Below are positions 39,094 through 47,710 of a stretch of DNA of 64,000 nucleotides, one piece after another (the first letter of the stretch is position 1; the number at the start of each line of letters is the position of its first letter). The translations under genes and the position numbers were made by a program. The DNA is from Streptomyces sp. CB02009 (GTDB lineage: Bacteria > Actinomycetota > Actinomycetes > Streptomycetales > Streptomycetaceae). The notes under the pieces are model-generated. The model saw only the letters and a program-made list of their open reading frames with translations, had not been told where the DNA came from and made no database searches. The stretch lies in NCBI RefSeq assembly GCF_001905825.1, contig NZ_LIVV01000002.1, positions 107,168-171,167 of the forward strand. Reading direction: 5' to 3'.

Positions 39094-40251
39094 ATGAGCA
39101 CGACGCACACCGCCGGGAACGGCCCGCTCACCGGGGTACGCGTGGTCGAGCTCGCCGGCATCGGCCCCGGCCCCTTCGCCGCGATGCTCCTCGCCGACCT
39201 CGGCGCCGACGTCGTACGCGTCGACCGCCCCGGCGGCCCGGGCCTGGGCATCGACCCCGCCCGCGACCTCACCAACCGCAACAAGCGCTCGGCCGTCGTC
39301 GACCTCAAGGCGGCGGACGGCCCCTCCACCGTCCTCGACCTCGTCGAACGCGCCGACATCCTCATCGAGGGCTACCGGCCCGGCGTCGTCGAACGCCTCG
39401 GCGTCGGCCCCGACGCCTGCCTCGCCCGCAACCCGCGCCTCGTCTACGGCCGGATGACCGGCTGGGGCCAGGACGGCCCGCTCGCCACGACCGCCGGCCA
39501 CGACATCGGCTACATCGCGATCACCGGCGCCCTCGGAATGATCGGCCCCGACCCCGACGGCCCGCCCACCATCCCCGCCAACCTCGTCGGCGACTACGCG
39601 GGCGGCTCCCTCTACCTCGTCGTCGGCGTCCTCGCCGCCCTCCAGCACGCCCGCGCGCACGGCGAGGGCCAGGTCGTCGACGCGGCGATCGTCGACGGCA
39701 CCGCCCACCTCACCACCATGATCCACGGCATGCTCGCCGCCGGCGGCTGGCAGGACAGGCGGGGCGTCAACCTCCTGGACGGCGGCTGCCCCTTCTACGG
39801 CGTCTACGAGACCTCCGACGGCGGCCACATGGCGGTCGGCGCGCTGGAGGAGCAGTTCTACGACGAGTTCGTCCGCCTCCTCGGCATCGAGGAGGCCGCC
39901 CCCGCCCGCCGCGACTTCGGCCGCTGGCCCGAACTCCGCGAGGCCGTCGCCGACCGCTTCCGGAGCCGTACCCGCGAGGAGTGGACCGCCGCCTTCGAGG
40001 GCAGCGACGCCTGCGTCGCCCCCGTCCTCTCGCTGCGCGAGGCCCCCGCCCACCCCCACCTCGCCGCCCGCGGCACCTTCACCGAGCAGGGCGGCATCGC
40101 CCAGCCCGCCCCCGCGCCCCGCTTCTCCGTCACCCCCGGCACCCTCCGCAGGGGACCCGCCCTGCCCGGCGCCGACACCGCCGAGGTCGCCCGCGACTGG
40201 GCCGTACCCGCCCTGGAGAGCCCGGCCGGGACCCCGGAGTCCGAGAAGTGA
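39094..40251 (+). CDS. CaiB/BaiF CoA-transferase or 2-methylacyl-CoA racemase
   Basis: A 385-residue class III CoA-transferase-fold protein. The start VVELAGIGPGPFAAMLLADLGADVVRVDRPGG, RNKRSAVVDLK, RMTGWGQDGPLATTAGHDIGYIA and NLVGDYAGGSL (in parts) match alpha-methylacyl-CoA racemase; the His of AGHD, the Asp of VGDY and the later Glu of ALEEQFY correspond to its catalytic set. It would convert (R)- into (S)-2-methylacyl-CoA so that branched chains can enter beta-oxidation. First gene of a four-gene same-strand operon with dehydrogenase, thiolase and FadB. Confidence 0.86.
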   Translation: MSTTHTAGNGPLTGVRVVELAGIGPGPFAAMLLADLGADVVRVDRPGGPGLGIDPARDLTNRNKRSAVVDLKAADGPSTVLDLVERADILIEGYRPGVVERLGVGPDACLARNPRLVYGRMTGWGQDGPLATTAGHDIGYIAITGALGMIGPDPDGPPTIPANLVGDYAGGSLYLVVGVLAALQHARAHGEGQVVDAAIVDGTAHLTTMIHGMLAAGGWQDRRGVNLLDGGCPFYGVYETSDGGHMAVGALEEQFYDEFVRLLGIEEAAPARRDFGRWPELREAVADRFRSRTREEWTAAFEGSDACVAPVLSLREAPAHPHLAARGTFTEQGGIAQPAPAPRFSVTPGTLRRGPALPGADTAEVARDWAVPALESPAGTPESEK

Positions 40252-40339
40252 ACCGCCCGGCCCCGACGACCCGGGGCCCAGGCCCGGACGACCCGGGAGC
40301 CCGCGTGAACCGACCGACCCAGACCCAGGAGACCGCCGT

Positions 40340-41491
40340 ATGAAGCGCCAGCTCTACACCGCCGACCACGAGGCCTTCCGGGCCACCGTCCGCACCTTCC
40401 TGGAGAAGGAGGTGCTGCCCCACTACGCGCAGTGGGAGAAGGACGGCATCGTCTCCCGCGAGGTCTGGCTCGCCGCCGGACGGCAGGGCCTCCTCGGGAT
40501 CGCCGTCGACGAGGAGTACGGAGGCGGCGGCAACCCCGACTTCCGCTACGCGTCGGTCCTCGCCGAGGAGTTCACCCGGGCCGGCACCCCCGGGCTCGCC
40601 ATCGGACTCCACAACGACATCATCGGCCCGTACCTCACCTCGCTCGGCACCGAGGAGCAGAAGCGCCGCTGGCTGCCCGGCTTCTGCTCCGGCGAGATCA
40701 TCACCGCCATCGCCATGACGGAACCCGGCGCGGGCTCCGACCTCCAGGGCATCCGTACGACCGCCGAGGACCACGGCGACCACTGGATCCTCAACGGCTC
40801 CAAGACCTTCATCTCCAACGGCATCCTCGCCGACCTCGTGGTCGTCGTCGCCCGGACCACCCCCGAGGGAGGCGCCCACGGCCTCTCCCTCCTCGTCGTG
40901 GAGCGCGGCGCGGAGGGCTTCGAACGCGGCCGGAACCTCGACAAGATCGGCCAGAAGTCCCAGGACACCGCCGAACTGTTCTTCCACGACGTGCGCGTCC
41001 CCAAGGAGAACCTGCTCGGCGAGCTCAACGGGGCCTTCGTCCACCTGATGACCAACCTCGCCCAGGAGCGGATGGCGATCGCCGTCGCCGGCATCGCCGC
41101 CGCCGAACACCTCCTGGAGATCACCACCACGTACGTCAAGGAGCGCGAGGCCTTCGGACGCCCGCTCTCCCGGCTCCAGCACATCCGCTTCGAGATCGCC
41201 GAGATGGCCACCGAGTGCGCCGTCACCCGCACGTTCGTCGACCGCTGCATCGAGGAGCACAGCGATCCGGACGGGGCCGGGCTCGACGCCGTCCACGCCT
41301 CCATGGCCAAGTGGTGGGCGACCGAACTCCAAAAGCGGGTCGCCGACCGCTGTCTGCAACTGCACGGCGGGTACGGCTACATGAGCGAATTCCCGGTCGC
41401 GCGCGCCTACACCGACGGCCGGATCCAGACCATCTACGGCGGCACGACCGAGATCATGAAGGAGATCATCGGCCGCTCCCTCCTCGGCTGA
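40340..41491 (+). CDS. Acyl-CoA dehydrogenase
   Basis: A 383-residue flavoenzyme of normal length. Recognised parts: [49 protein letters not shown] (FAD and substrate loop), [19 protein letters not shown]-like region [59 protein letters not shown] (all in parts). The catalytic Glu is probably the one in [11 protein letters not shown]. It performs the first oxidation of beta-oxidation with an electron-transfer flavoprotein. AGGAG is nine bases before the ATG. Second gene of the operon. Confidence 0.93.
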   Translation: MKRQLYTADHEAFRATVRTFLEKEVLPHYAQWEKDGIVSREVWLAAGRQGLLGIAVDEEYGGGGNPDFRYASVLAEEFTRAGTPGLAIGLHNDIIGPYLTSLGTEEQKRRWLPGFCSGEIITAIAMTEPGAGSDLQGIRTTAEDHGDHWILNGSKTFISNGILADLVVVVARTTPEGGAHGLSLLVVERGAEGFERGRNLDKIGQKSQDTAELFFHDVRVPKENLLGELNGAFVHLMTNLAQERMAIAVAGIAAAEHLLEITTTYVKEREAFGRPLSRLQHIRFEIAEMATECAVTRTFVDRCIEEHSDPDGAGLDAVHASMAKWWATELQKRVADRCLQLHGGYGYMSEFPVARAYTDGRIQTIYGGTTEIMKEIIGRSLLG

Positions 41492-41579
41492 CGCCCCGCT
41501 TCCCCCTTTCCCCTGCCGTTCCCCTCCCCGTTCCACCCACCCTCATCACCCTCATCGCCCTCATCGCGAAAGGCTTCCC

Positions 41580-42794
41580 GTGAGCACCGAAGCGTACGTG
41601 TACGACGCGATCCGCACCCCGCGCGGACGCGGCAAGGCCAACGGCTCCCTGCACGGCACCAAGCCGATCGACCTGGTCGTCGGCCTCATCCGGGAGATCC
41701 AGACCCGCAACCCCGGCCTCGACCCGGCAGCCATCGACGACATCGTCCTCGGCGTCGTGGGCCCCGTCGGCGACCAGGGCTCCGACATCGCCCGGATCGC
41801 CGCCATCGCCGCCGGACTCCCCGACACCGTCGCCGGTGTCCAGGAGAACCGCTTCTGCGCCTCCGGCCTCGAAGCGGTCAACATGGCCGCGATGAAGATC
41901 CGCTCCGGCTGGGAGGACCTCGTCCTCGCCGGCGGCGTCGAGTCCATGTCCCGGGTGCCGATGGCCTCCGACGGCGGCGCGTGGTTCGCCGACCCCATGA
42001 CGAACCTGGAGACCAACTTCGTCCCCCAGGGCATCGGCGCCGACCTCATCGCCACCATCGAGGGCTTCACCCGCCGCGACGTCGACGAGTACGCCGCCCT
42101 CTCCCAGGAGCGCGCCGCGGCCGCCGTCAAGGACGGCCGCTTCACCCGGTCGATCGTCCCCGTCAAGGACCGCGCGGGACTGACCGTCCTCGACCACGAC
42201 GAGTTCCTCCGCCCCGGCACCACCGCCGACTCCCTCGCCCGGCTCAAGCCCTCCTTCGCCGACATCGGCGAGCTCGGCGGCTTCGACGCCGTCGCCCTGC
42301 AGAAGTACCACTGGATCGAGGAGATCGACCACGTCCACCACGCCGGCAACTCCTCCGGCATCGTCGACGGCGCCTCCCTCGTCGCCATCGGCTCGAAGGA
42401 GGCCGGCGAGCGCAACGGACTGACCCCCCGCGCGCGGATCGTCTCCGCCGCCGTCTCCGGCTCCGAGCCGACCATCATGCTGACCGGCCCCGCGCCGGCC
42501 GCCCGCAAGGCCCTCGCCAAGGCCGGCCTCACCATCGACGACATCGACCTGATCGAGATCAACGAGGCCTTCGCCGCCGTCGTCCTGCGCTTCGTCAAGG
42601 ACATGGGCGTCACCCTGGACAAGGTCAACGTCAACGGCGGCGCCATCGCCCTCGGCCACCCGCTCGGCGCCACCGGCGCGATGATCCTCGGCACCCTCGT
42701 CGACGAACTGGAGCGACAGGACAAGCGCTACGGCCTGGCCACCCTCTGCGTCGGCGGCGGCATGGGCATCGCCACCGTCGTCGAGCGCGTCTGA
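41580..42794 (+). CDS. fadA: Acetyl-CoA C-acyltransferase (thiolase, FadA)
   Basis: A 404-residue thiolase. The nucleophile is Cys in [16 protein letters not shown] (about 92), followed by [11 protein letters not shown], the His of [18 protein letters not shown] (about 360) and the second Cys of [11 protein letters not shown] (about 390). It cleaves 3-ketoacyl-CoA to acetyl-CoA and a shorter acyl-CoA. The GTG at 41580 follows GAAAGG. It lies 47 bases before fadB; together they encode the two parts of the trifunctional complex. Confidence 0.94.
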   Translation: MSTEAYVYDAIRTPRGRGKANGSLHGTKPIDLVVGLIREIQTRNPGLDPAAIDDIVLGVVGPVGDQGSDIARIAAIAAGLPDTVAGVQENRFCASGLEAVNMAAMKIRSGWEDLVLAGGVESMSRVPMASDGGAWFADPMTNLETNFVPQGIGADLIATIEGFTRRDVDEYAALSQERAAAAVKDGRFTRSIVPVKDRAGLTVLDHDEFLRPGTTADSLARLKPSFADIGELGGFDAVALQKYHWIEEIDHVHHAGNSSGIVDGASLVAIGSKEAGERNGLTPRARIVSAAVSGSEPTIMLTGPAPAARKALAKAGLTIDDIDLIEINEAFAAVVLRFVKDMGVTLDKVNVNGGAIALGHPLGATGAMILGTLVDELERQDKRYGLATLCVGGGMGIATVVERV

Positions 42795-42841
42795 CCGTCC
42801 CGTCCGAACCCCTCTTCACGGATCCACGGAGAAGCAGAGAC

Positions 42842-45016
42842 ATGAGCGAGAGCACCACCATCCGCTGGGAGCAGGACGCGACCGGGATCGTCACCCTCGT
42901 CCTCGACGACCCGAACCAGTCCGCCAACACCATGAACCAGGCCTTCCGGGCCTCGATCACCGCGATCGCCGACCGCGTCGAGGCCGAGAAGGACTCCATC
43001 CGCGGCATCATCTACACCTCCGCGAAGAAGACCTTCTTCGCCGGCGGCGACCTCAAGGACATGGTCCAGGCGGGCCCCGAGCACGCCCAGGACATCTTCG
43101 ACGGCGCCCTCGAGATGAAGAACGCGCTGCGCCGCATCGAGACCCTCGGCAAGCCCGTCGTCGCCGCGATCAACGGCGCCGCGCTCGGCGGCGGCTACGA
43201 GATCGCCCTCGCCTCCCACCACCGCGTCGCCCTCGACGCCCCCGGCTCCAAGATCGGCCTGCCCGAGGTCACCCTCGGCCTGCTCCCCGGCGGTGGCGGC
43301 GTCACCCGCACCGTCCGCCTCATGGGCATCACCGACGCCCTGCTCAAGGTGCTGCTCCAAGGCACCCAGTACACACCGAGGCGCGCCCTCGACAACGGCC
43401 TCGTCCACGAGGTGGCCGCCACCCCCGAGGAGATGATGGCCAAGGCGATCGCCTTCATCGACACCCACCCCGAGTCCCGGCAGCCCTGGGACGTCGCCGG
43501 CTACCGGATCCCCGGCGGCACCCCGTCGAACCCGAAGTTCGCCGCCAACCTCCCCGCCTTCCCGGCCAACCTGCGCAAGCAGCTCAACGGCGCGCCCTAC
43601 CCGGCGCCGCGCGCCATCATGGCCGCCGCCGTCGAGGGCTCCCAGGTCGACTTCGACACCGCCGCCACCATCGAGAGCCGCTACTTCACCGAGCTCGTCA
43701 CCGGGCAGACGGCGAAGAACATGATCCAGGCGTTCTTCTTCGACCTCCAGGCCGTCAACTCCGGCGCCAGCCGCCCCAAGGGCATCGAGCCCCGCCCCGT
43801 CCGCAGGGTCGCCGTCCTCGGCGCGGGCATGATGGGCGCCGGTATCGCGTACTCCTGCGCCCGCGCCGGCATCGAGGTCGTCCTCAAGGACGTCTCCGCC
43901 GAGTCCGCGGCGAAGGGCAAGGCCTACTCCGAGGCGCTCTGCGCCAAGGCGGTCAAGCGCGGCCGTACGACCCAGGAGAAGGCCGACGCCCTGCTCGCCC
44001 GGATCACGCCGACCGCCGAGGTCAGGGACCTGGCGGGCTGCGACGCGGTCATCGAGGCGGTCTTCGAGGACACGGCGCTCAAGCACAAGGTGTTCCAGGA
44101 GATCCAGGCCGTCGTCGAGCCCGACGCGCTGCTCTGCTCCAACACCTCGACCCTCCCGATCTCCGTCCTCGCCGAGGGCGTGGAGCGGCAGGGCGACTTC
44201 ATCGGGCTGCACTTCTTCTCGCCCGTCGACAAGATGCCGCTCGTCGAGATCATCAAGGGCGAGCGGACCGGCGACGAGACGATCGCCCGCGCCTTCGACC
44301 TGGTCCGGCAGATCAACAAGACGCCGATCGTCGTCAACGACTCGCGCGGCTTCTTCACCTCCCGGGTGATCGGCCACTTCATCAACGAGGGCGTCGCCAT
44401 GGTCGGCGAGGGCATCGAGCCCGCCTCCGTCGAGCAGGCCGCCGCGCAGGCCGGCTACCCGGCCAAGGTCCTCTCCCTGATGGACGAGCTGACCCTGACC
44501 CTCCCGCGGAAGATCCGCAACGAGACGAAGCGGGCGGTCGAGGAGGCCGGCGGCACCTGGACCAGCCACCCGGGCGAGGCCGTGATCGACCGCATGGTCG
44601 ACGAGTTCGGGCGGCCCGGCCGCAGCGGCGGCGCCGGCTTCTACGAGTACGGCGAGGACGGCAGGCGGGGCAAGCTCTGGCCGGGCCTGCGCGAGCACTT
44701 CGCCAAGCCCGGGTACGAGATCCCGTTCCGCGACATGCAGGAGCGGATGCTGTTCTCCGAGGCCCTGGACACCGTCCGGCTCCTGGAGGAGGGCGTCCTC
44801 ACCTCGGTCGCCGACGCCAACATCGGCTCCATCATGGGCATCGGCTTCCCGGCCTGGACGGGCGGCATCCTCCAGTACATCAACGGCTACGAGGGCGGTC
44901 TGCCCGGCTTCGTCGCTCGCGCGCGCGAGCTGGCGGAGACGTACGGCGAGCGGTTCACCCCGCCCGCGCTCCTGGTCGCCAAGGCGGAGCGGGGCGAGGC
45001 CTTCACCGACGCGTGA
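42842..45016 (+). CDS. fadB: Enoyl-CoA hydratase / 3-hydroxyacyl-CoA dehydrogenase (FadB/FadJ)
   Basis: A 724-residue bifunctional enzyme. The crotonase domain (about 1-300) has KKTFFAGGDLKDM, NGAALGGGYEIALA and LPEVTLGLLPGGGGVTR with the two catalytic Glu positions. The dehydrogenase part begins at about 320 with VAVLGAGMMGAGIAYSCARAG (NAD), then SNTSTLPISVLAEG, GLHFFSPVDKMPLVEII and NDSRGFFTSRVIG; the catalytic His is in LHFFSP. It hydrates enoyl-CoA and oxidises the hydroxyacyl-CoA. Last gene of the operon; a 47-base repeat array starts within its last codons. Confidence 0.95.
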   Translation: MSESTTIRWEQDATGIVTLVLDDPNQSANTMNQAFRASITAIADRVEAEKDSIRGIIYTSAKKTFFAGGDLKDMVQAGPEHAQDIFDGALEMKNALRRIETLGKPVVAAINGAALGGGYEIALASHHRVALDAPGSKIGLPEVTLGLLPGGGGVTRTVRLMGITDALLKVLLQGTQYTPRRALDNGLVHEVAATPEEMMAKAIAFIDTHPESRQPWDVAGYRIPGGTPSNPKFAANLPAFPANLRKQLNGAPYPAPRAIMAAAVEGSQVDFDTAATIESRYFTELVTGQTAKNMIQAFFFDLQAVNSGASRPKGIEPRPVRRVAVLGAGMMGAGIAYSCARAGIEVVLKDVSAESAAKGKAYSEALCAKAVKRGRTTQEKADALLARITPTAEVRDLAGCDAVIEAVFEDTALKHKVFQEIQAVVEPDALLCSNTSTLPISVLAEGVERQGDFIGLHFFSPVDKMPLVEIIKGERTGDETIARAFDLVRQINKTPIVVNDSRGFFTSRVIGHFINEGVAMVGEGIEPASVEQAAAQAGYPAKVLSLMDELTLTLPRKIRNETKRAVEEAGGTWTSHPGEAVIDRMVDEFGRPGRSGGAGFYEYGEDGRRGKLWPGLREHFAKPGYEIPFRDMQERMLFSEALDTVRLLEEGVLTSVADANIGSIMGIGFPAWTGGILQYINGYEGGLPGFVARARELAETYGERFTPPALLVAKAERGEAFTDA

Positions 45017-45153
45017 CGAGCGCCGGGGGCCGGCGCCGGGCCGGCTCCCTCACCGACGCGTGACGGGCATCAGGGGCCGGCGCCCGGCCGGCTCCCTCGC
45101 CCACGCCTGACCGGCACAGAAGGCGGGCGCCTGACGGGCACAGAAGGCGGGCG
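45004..45153. repeat. 47-bp and 24-bp repeats downstream of fadB
   Basis: CACCGACGCGTGACG occurs at 45004 (fadB end with stop), 45051 and, decayed, at 45098: a period of 47 bases in which the following GC-rich text also matches. From 45106 a 24-base unit (CCTGACCGGCACAGAAGGCGGGCG) is repeated once at 45130 with one change. No gene lies between 45017 and 45216. Confidence 0.75.
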
Positions 45154-45216
45154 CCTGGCCGGCCCCTGGTGCCCGTCACACGCGACCGGCACCGGGCGCG
45201 CCGCCGCCCGGGCCCC

Positions 45217-45954
45217 TCACCGATGCCTGAACGCCGTCCTCAGCTCCTCGCTGAGCGAGCGCTGGAAGGCCGTGAGGAGGGCCTGGACCACCATCGGCTG
45301 CATGTGCGCCGAGAGCGACCTCATCGCGCTCAGGTGGTCCGGGTCCTCCCCGCTCTCCCGGTACGGGCTCCACACCTCGTCCCGGAAGAGCCGGGAGAGC
45401 TCCTGCGCCGCGGCGCGCGCGTGCTCCAGGAGAACGGTCCGGGAGGCGAGGATCGTCTCGTGCTCGATGGGCACGTCGAGCAGCTCGACCCCGAGCCGCA
45501 GCAGGGACGCGTCGAGCCGGAAGGTGTCGTCGTCGCCGGTCCGGTCGAGCACGCCCATCGCGGCCAGCCGGTCCACGTCCCGCTCGGTCAGCTCCCGCCC
45601 GGCCCGCCGCTCCAGCTCCCGCCGGGTGATGGACTCGGCGGACTCCGGCGCCCAGGAGGCCACCAGGGCCCGGTGGATCGCCAGGTCCTGCGCGCTGAGG
45701 TCGGGCGGCAGCTGCTCCAGGTACCGCTCGATCGCGGCCAGCGTCATCCCCTGCCGCTGGAGCTCCTCGATCAGCGCGAGCCGCGACAGATGGCTCTGCC
45801 CGTAGTGCCCGACGCGGCGGGCCCCGATGACGGGCGGTGGAAGGAGCCCGCGTGTCCCGTAGAACCGCACGGTCCGCACCGTCACGCCGGCCCGTGCGGC
45901 CAGCTCGTCGACGGTATAGCTGGGCCCGCCCTCCTCGTCGATCCCGACGCCCAT
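45217..45954 (-). CDS. MerR-family regulator
   Basis: A 245-residue regulator. The N-terminal MerR winged helix is YTVDELAARAGVTVRTVRFYGTRGLLPPP, then VGHYGQSHLSRLALIEELQRQGMTLAAIERYLEQLP (in parts). The C-terminal part is a helical effector domain of about 150 residues rich in Leu and acidic residues, with no Cys-rich metal site. It converges on the beta-oxidation operon and may control it or itself. A 21-base inverted repeat (TGGGACAG-TATTG-CTGTCTCA) lies 52 bases upstream of its start, a likely MerR operator. Confidence 0.87.
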   Translation of the reverse strand: MGVGIDEEGGPSYTVDELAARAGVTVRTVRFYGTRGLLPPPVIGARRVGHYGQSHLSRLALIEELQRQGMTLAAIERYLEQLPPDLSAQDLAIHRALVASWAPESAESITRRELERRAGRELTERDVDRLAAMGVLDRTGDDDTFRLDASLLRLGVELLDVPIEHETILASRTVLLEHARAAAQELSRLFRDEVWSPYRESGEDPDHLSAMRSLSAHMQPMVVQALLTAFQRSLSEELRTAFRHR

Positions 45955-46005
45955 CCGAGGTGCCTCGCTTCCGGTCCACAGCAGAATCCGGCCGCCGAGG
46001 CCGAC

Positions 46006-46026
46006 TGGGACAGTATTGCTGTCTCA
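46006..46026. promoter_or_regulatory. Dyad operator between merR and the PPOX gene
   Basis: TGGGACAG-TATTG-CTGTCTCA has eight-base arms with one mismatch and an AT-rich centre. It sits between the divergent MerR gene (start 45954) and the PPOX gene (start 46094), as expected for a MerR-type activator site. Confidence 0.6.
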
Positions 46027-46081
46027 CCGGAGCTGTAAAAGAGCATGGCCCGTTTCCCGGCCCGTCCCACGGGTCCGGTTG

Positions 46082-46087
46082 TAGCCT
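46082..46087 (+). promoter_or_regulatory. -10 hexamer TAGCCT of the PPOX gene
   Basis: TAGCCT ends six bases before the ATG at 46094, consistent with a leaderless message. Confidence 0.45.
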
Positions 46088-46093
46088 CGCGAG

Positions 46094-46537
46094 ATGACCG
46101 CGATCTTCGGCGAAGCCGTCCGCGCCCGACTGCGCGCGCCCCTCATCTGGTACGTCGGCACGGTGTTCCCCGACGGAGCTCCCCAGGTCAGCCCCATGTG
46201 GGTGGACCTGGAGGGGGAGGGGGAGCTGATGTTCAACACCTCGGTGGGCCGGGTGAAGGAGGAGAACCTGCGCCGCGACCCCCGCGTCTACCTCTCCCAC
46301 GCGGACGCCGCCGACCCCTTCGACCGCGTGCAGATCAGCGGCGAGGTGTCCCGCTTCATCGAGGGCGAGGAGGCCCACGCCCGCATGGACCACCTGGCCC
46401 GCAAGTACCTGGGAGCGGACCGCTTCGAGTGGACGATGCCGGGCGAACAACGCGTGGCGGTCATCGTCCGCCCCCTCAAGGTCCGCCACATCGTCGGCGT
46501 CGAACGCTTCCGCCCGGGAGGCCCGGTTCCGGGCTAG
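46094..46537 (+). CDS. PPOX/FDOR-class split-barrel flavin- or F420-binding protein
   Basis: A 147-residue split-barrel protein. WYVGTVFPDGAPQVSPMWVDL, LMFNTSVGRVKEENLRRDPRVYLS and QISGEVSRFI are the landmarks of the pyridoxamine-phosphate-oxidase-like superfamily; the Asn-Thr-Ser/Lys region and the actinobacterial context suggest the F420-binding FDOR-B branch. It probably reduces a small molecule; substrate unknown. It starts after TAGCCT and is followed, 35 bases later, by the macro-domain gene. Confidence 0.8.
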   Translation: MTAIFGEAVRARLRAPLIWYVGTVFPDGAPQVSPMWVDLEGEGELMFNTSVGRVKEENLRRDPRVYLSHADAADPFDRVQISGEVSRFIEGEEAHARMDHLARKYLGADRFEWTMPGEQRVAVIVRPLKVRHIVGVERFRPGGPVPG

Positions 46538-46559
46538 CGGCGTTGTCAGTGCGGCGCCG

Positions 46560-46565
46560 TAGCGT
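46560..46565 (+). promoter_or_regulatory. -10 hexamer TAGCGT of the macro-domain gene
   Basis: TAGCGT is seven bases before the ATG at 46573, so the macro-domain gene may have its own leaderless transcript. Confidence 0.4.
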
Positions 46566-46572
46566 GATCGCC

Positions 46573-47055
46573 ATGAACGGGATCACGTACGTCCGGGGGG
46601 ACGCGACCGCGCCGCGGGGCGAGGGCGTCAGGATCATCGCGCACGTCTGCAACGACGTCGGCGGCTGGGGCAGGGGCTTCGTCCGGGCGGTCTCACGCCG
46701 CTGGCCGGAGCCCGAGGCAGCCTTCCGGCAGTGGCACCGCGAGCGCGAGGGGAACGACTTCGGGCTCGGTGCCGCCCAGTTCGTGCAGGTGGGCCCCGAG
46801 CTGTGGGTGGCGAACCTGGTGGGGCAGCGGGGGATACGGACCGCGCGGAGCACGGCGGTGCCCGTGCGGTACGAGGCGATCGACACCGCCCTCGGGCTGC
46901 TCGCCGGCAAGGCGGCCGCCCTGGGGGGCTCCGTGCACATGCCGCGGATCGGCTGCGGGCTCGCGGGAGGCACCTGGGACCGGGTCGAGCCGCTCGTCGT
47001 CCGACGGCTCGTGGAGCGCCGGATACCGGTCACCGTGTACGACTTCGCCGCGTAA
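46573..47055 (+). CDS. Macro-domain protein (ADP-ribose-binding type)
   Basis: A 160-residue single macro domain. ITYVRGDATAP and IIAHVCNDVGGWGRGFVRAVSRRWP form the ADP-ribose-binding first loop (the G-D-A-T and N-D-x-G-G-W-G patterns), FGLGAAQFVQ the middle strand and MPRIGCGLAGGTWDRVEPLV the second loop. It resembles phosphatase- or deacetylase-like ALC1-type stand-alone macro proteins that remove or bind ADP-ribose derivatives. Length is close to the domain minimum, so there are no other domains. Confidence 0.87.
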   Translation: MNGITYVRGDATAPRGEGVRIIAHVCNDVGGWGRGFVRAVSRRWPEPEAAFRQWHREREGNDFGLGAAQFVQVGPELWVANLVGQRGIRTARSTAVPVRYEAIDTALGLLAGKAAALGGSVHMPRIGCGLAGGTWDRVEPLVVRRLVERRIPVTVYDFAA

Positions 47056-47148
47056 CGGGCGGTGGGGCGGGGTGTCGTGGGGGATGTCGGTGCATGCGGC
47101 TAGAGTCTCCCGCTGTTCGAACTGGGGGAACGGGAACAGGGGAGTCAG

Positions 47149-47679
47149 ATGTACACGCAACTCAGGGAGACGGCCGATGAGTTGGCCGGAGTCCTGTGGC
47201 GGGAGCACACCGTCTACCGGGAGCGGGGCGGTGGTGTGGTGATACGGGGGGAGCATGTGCGCCGCTGGATCAGCCTGGGTCCCACCGGGGGCAAGGACCA
47301 GGCGCTGCTGCGTGCCGGGCGGCTCCTGGACGGGGGCACCACCGCCCCCGCCCGTACCGAGGTGGTCGTCGACCTGAAGGCCGGGACCGCCGAGCTCGCG
47401 GCGGTCTGCCGCCGGATGCTCGCCGAGGTCGCCGCCGTCGCCGAGACCGCCCCGGCGCAGGCGACGCGTGCCGGGCGGACGGCCGGGTCCGGGAAGCCGG
47501 CCAAGCAGGCCAGGCCGGGCAGGCAGCGGAGACCGGGTCGCGCGGCGCGTGCCGCCCGGCCCGGCCGGCCCCGCAGGGAGCGGCACACGAGCCTGGGCTC
47601 CCTCGTCGTGCTGCTCTGTGTCGCCGGGGTCCTCGGTGCCTGGCTCTACAGCCTCTTCGGCGGCGGACCCGGGTACTGA
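47149..47679 (+). CDS. Unknown protein with C-terminal membrane anchor
   Basis: A 176-residue protein. Residues 1-105 form a soluble domain (YTQLRETADELAGVLWREHTVYRE at the start, LKAGTAELAAVCRRMLAEVAAV at the end). It is followed by a 40-residue linker of Arg, Lys, Gly and Ala, a single hydrophobic helix LGSLVVLLCVAGVLGAWLYSLF and a short glycine tail. This is the layout of a tail-anchored membrane protein with a positively charged cytoplasmic linker. I do not recognise the family. GGGGAG precedes the ATG by about six bases. Confidence 0.65.
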   Translation: MYTQLRETADELAGVLWREHTVYRERGGGVVIRGEHVRRWISLGPTGGKDQALLRAGRLLDGGTTAPARTEVVVDLKAGTAELAAVCRRMLAEVAAVAETAPAQATRAGRTAGSGKPAKQARPGRQRRPGRAARAARPGRPRRERHTSLGSLVVLLCVAGVLGAWLYSLFGGGPGY

Positions 47680-47710
47680 CGCCCCGCGCCGCCACCGCCC
47701 GCCGGCCGGC

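Noticed and set aside
40305..40343. A 12-codon frame ([12 protein letters not shown]) overlapping the acyl-CoA dehydrogenase start
   Set aside because: Its GTG has no ribosome site of its own, the composition is nondescript, and the AGGAG it spans serves the downstream gene.
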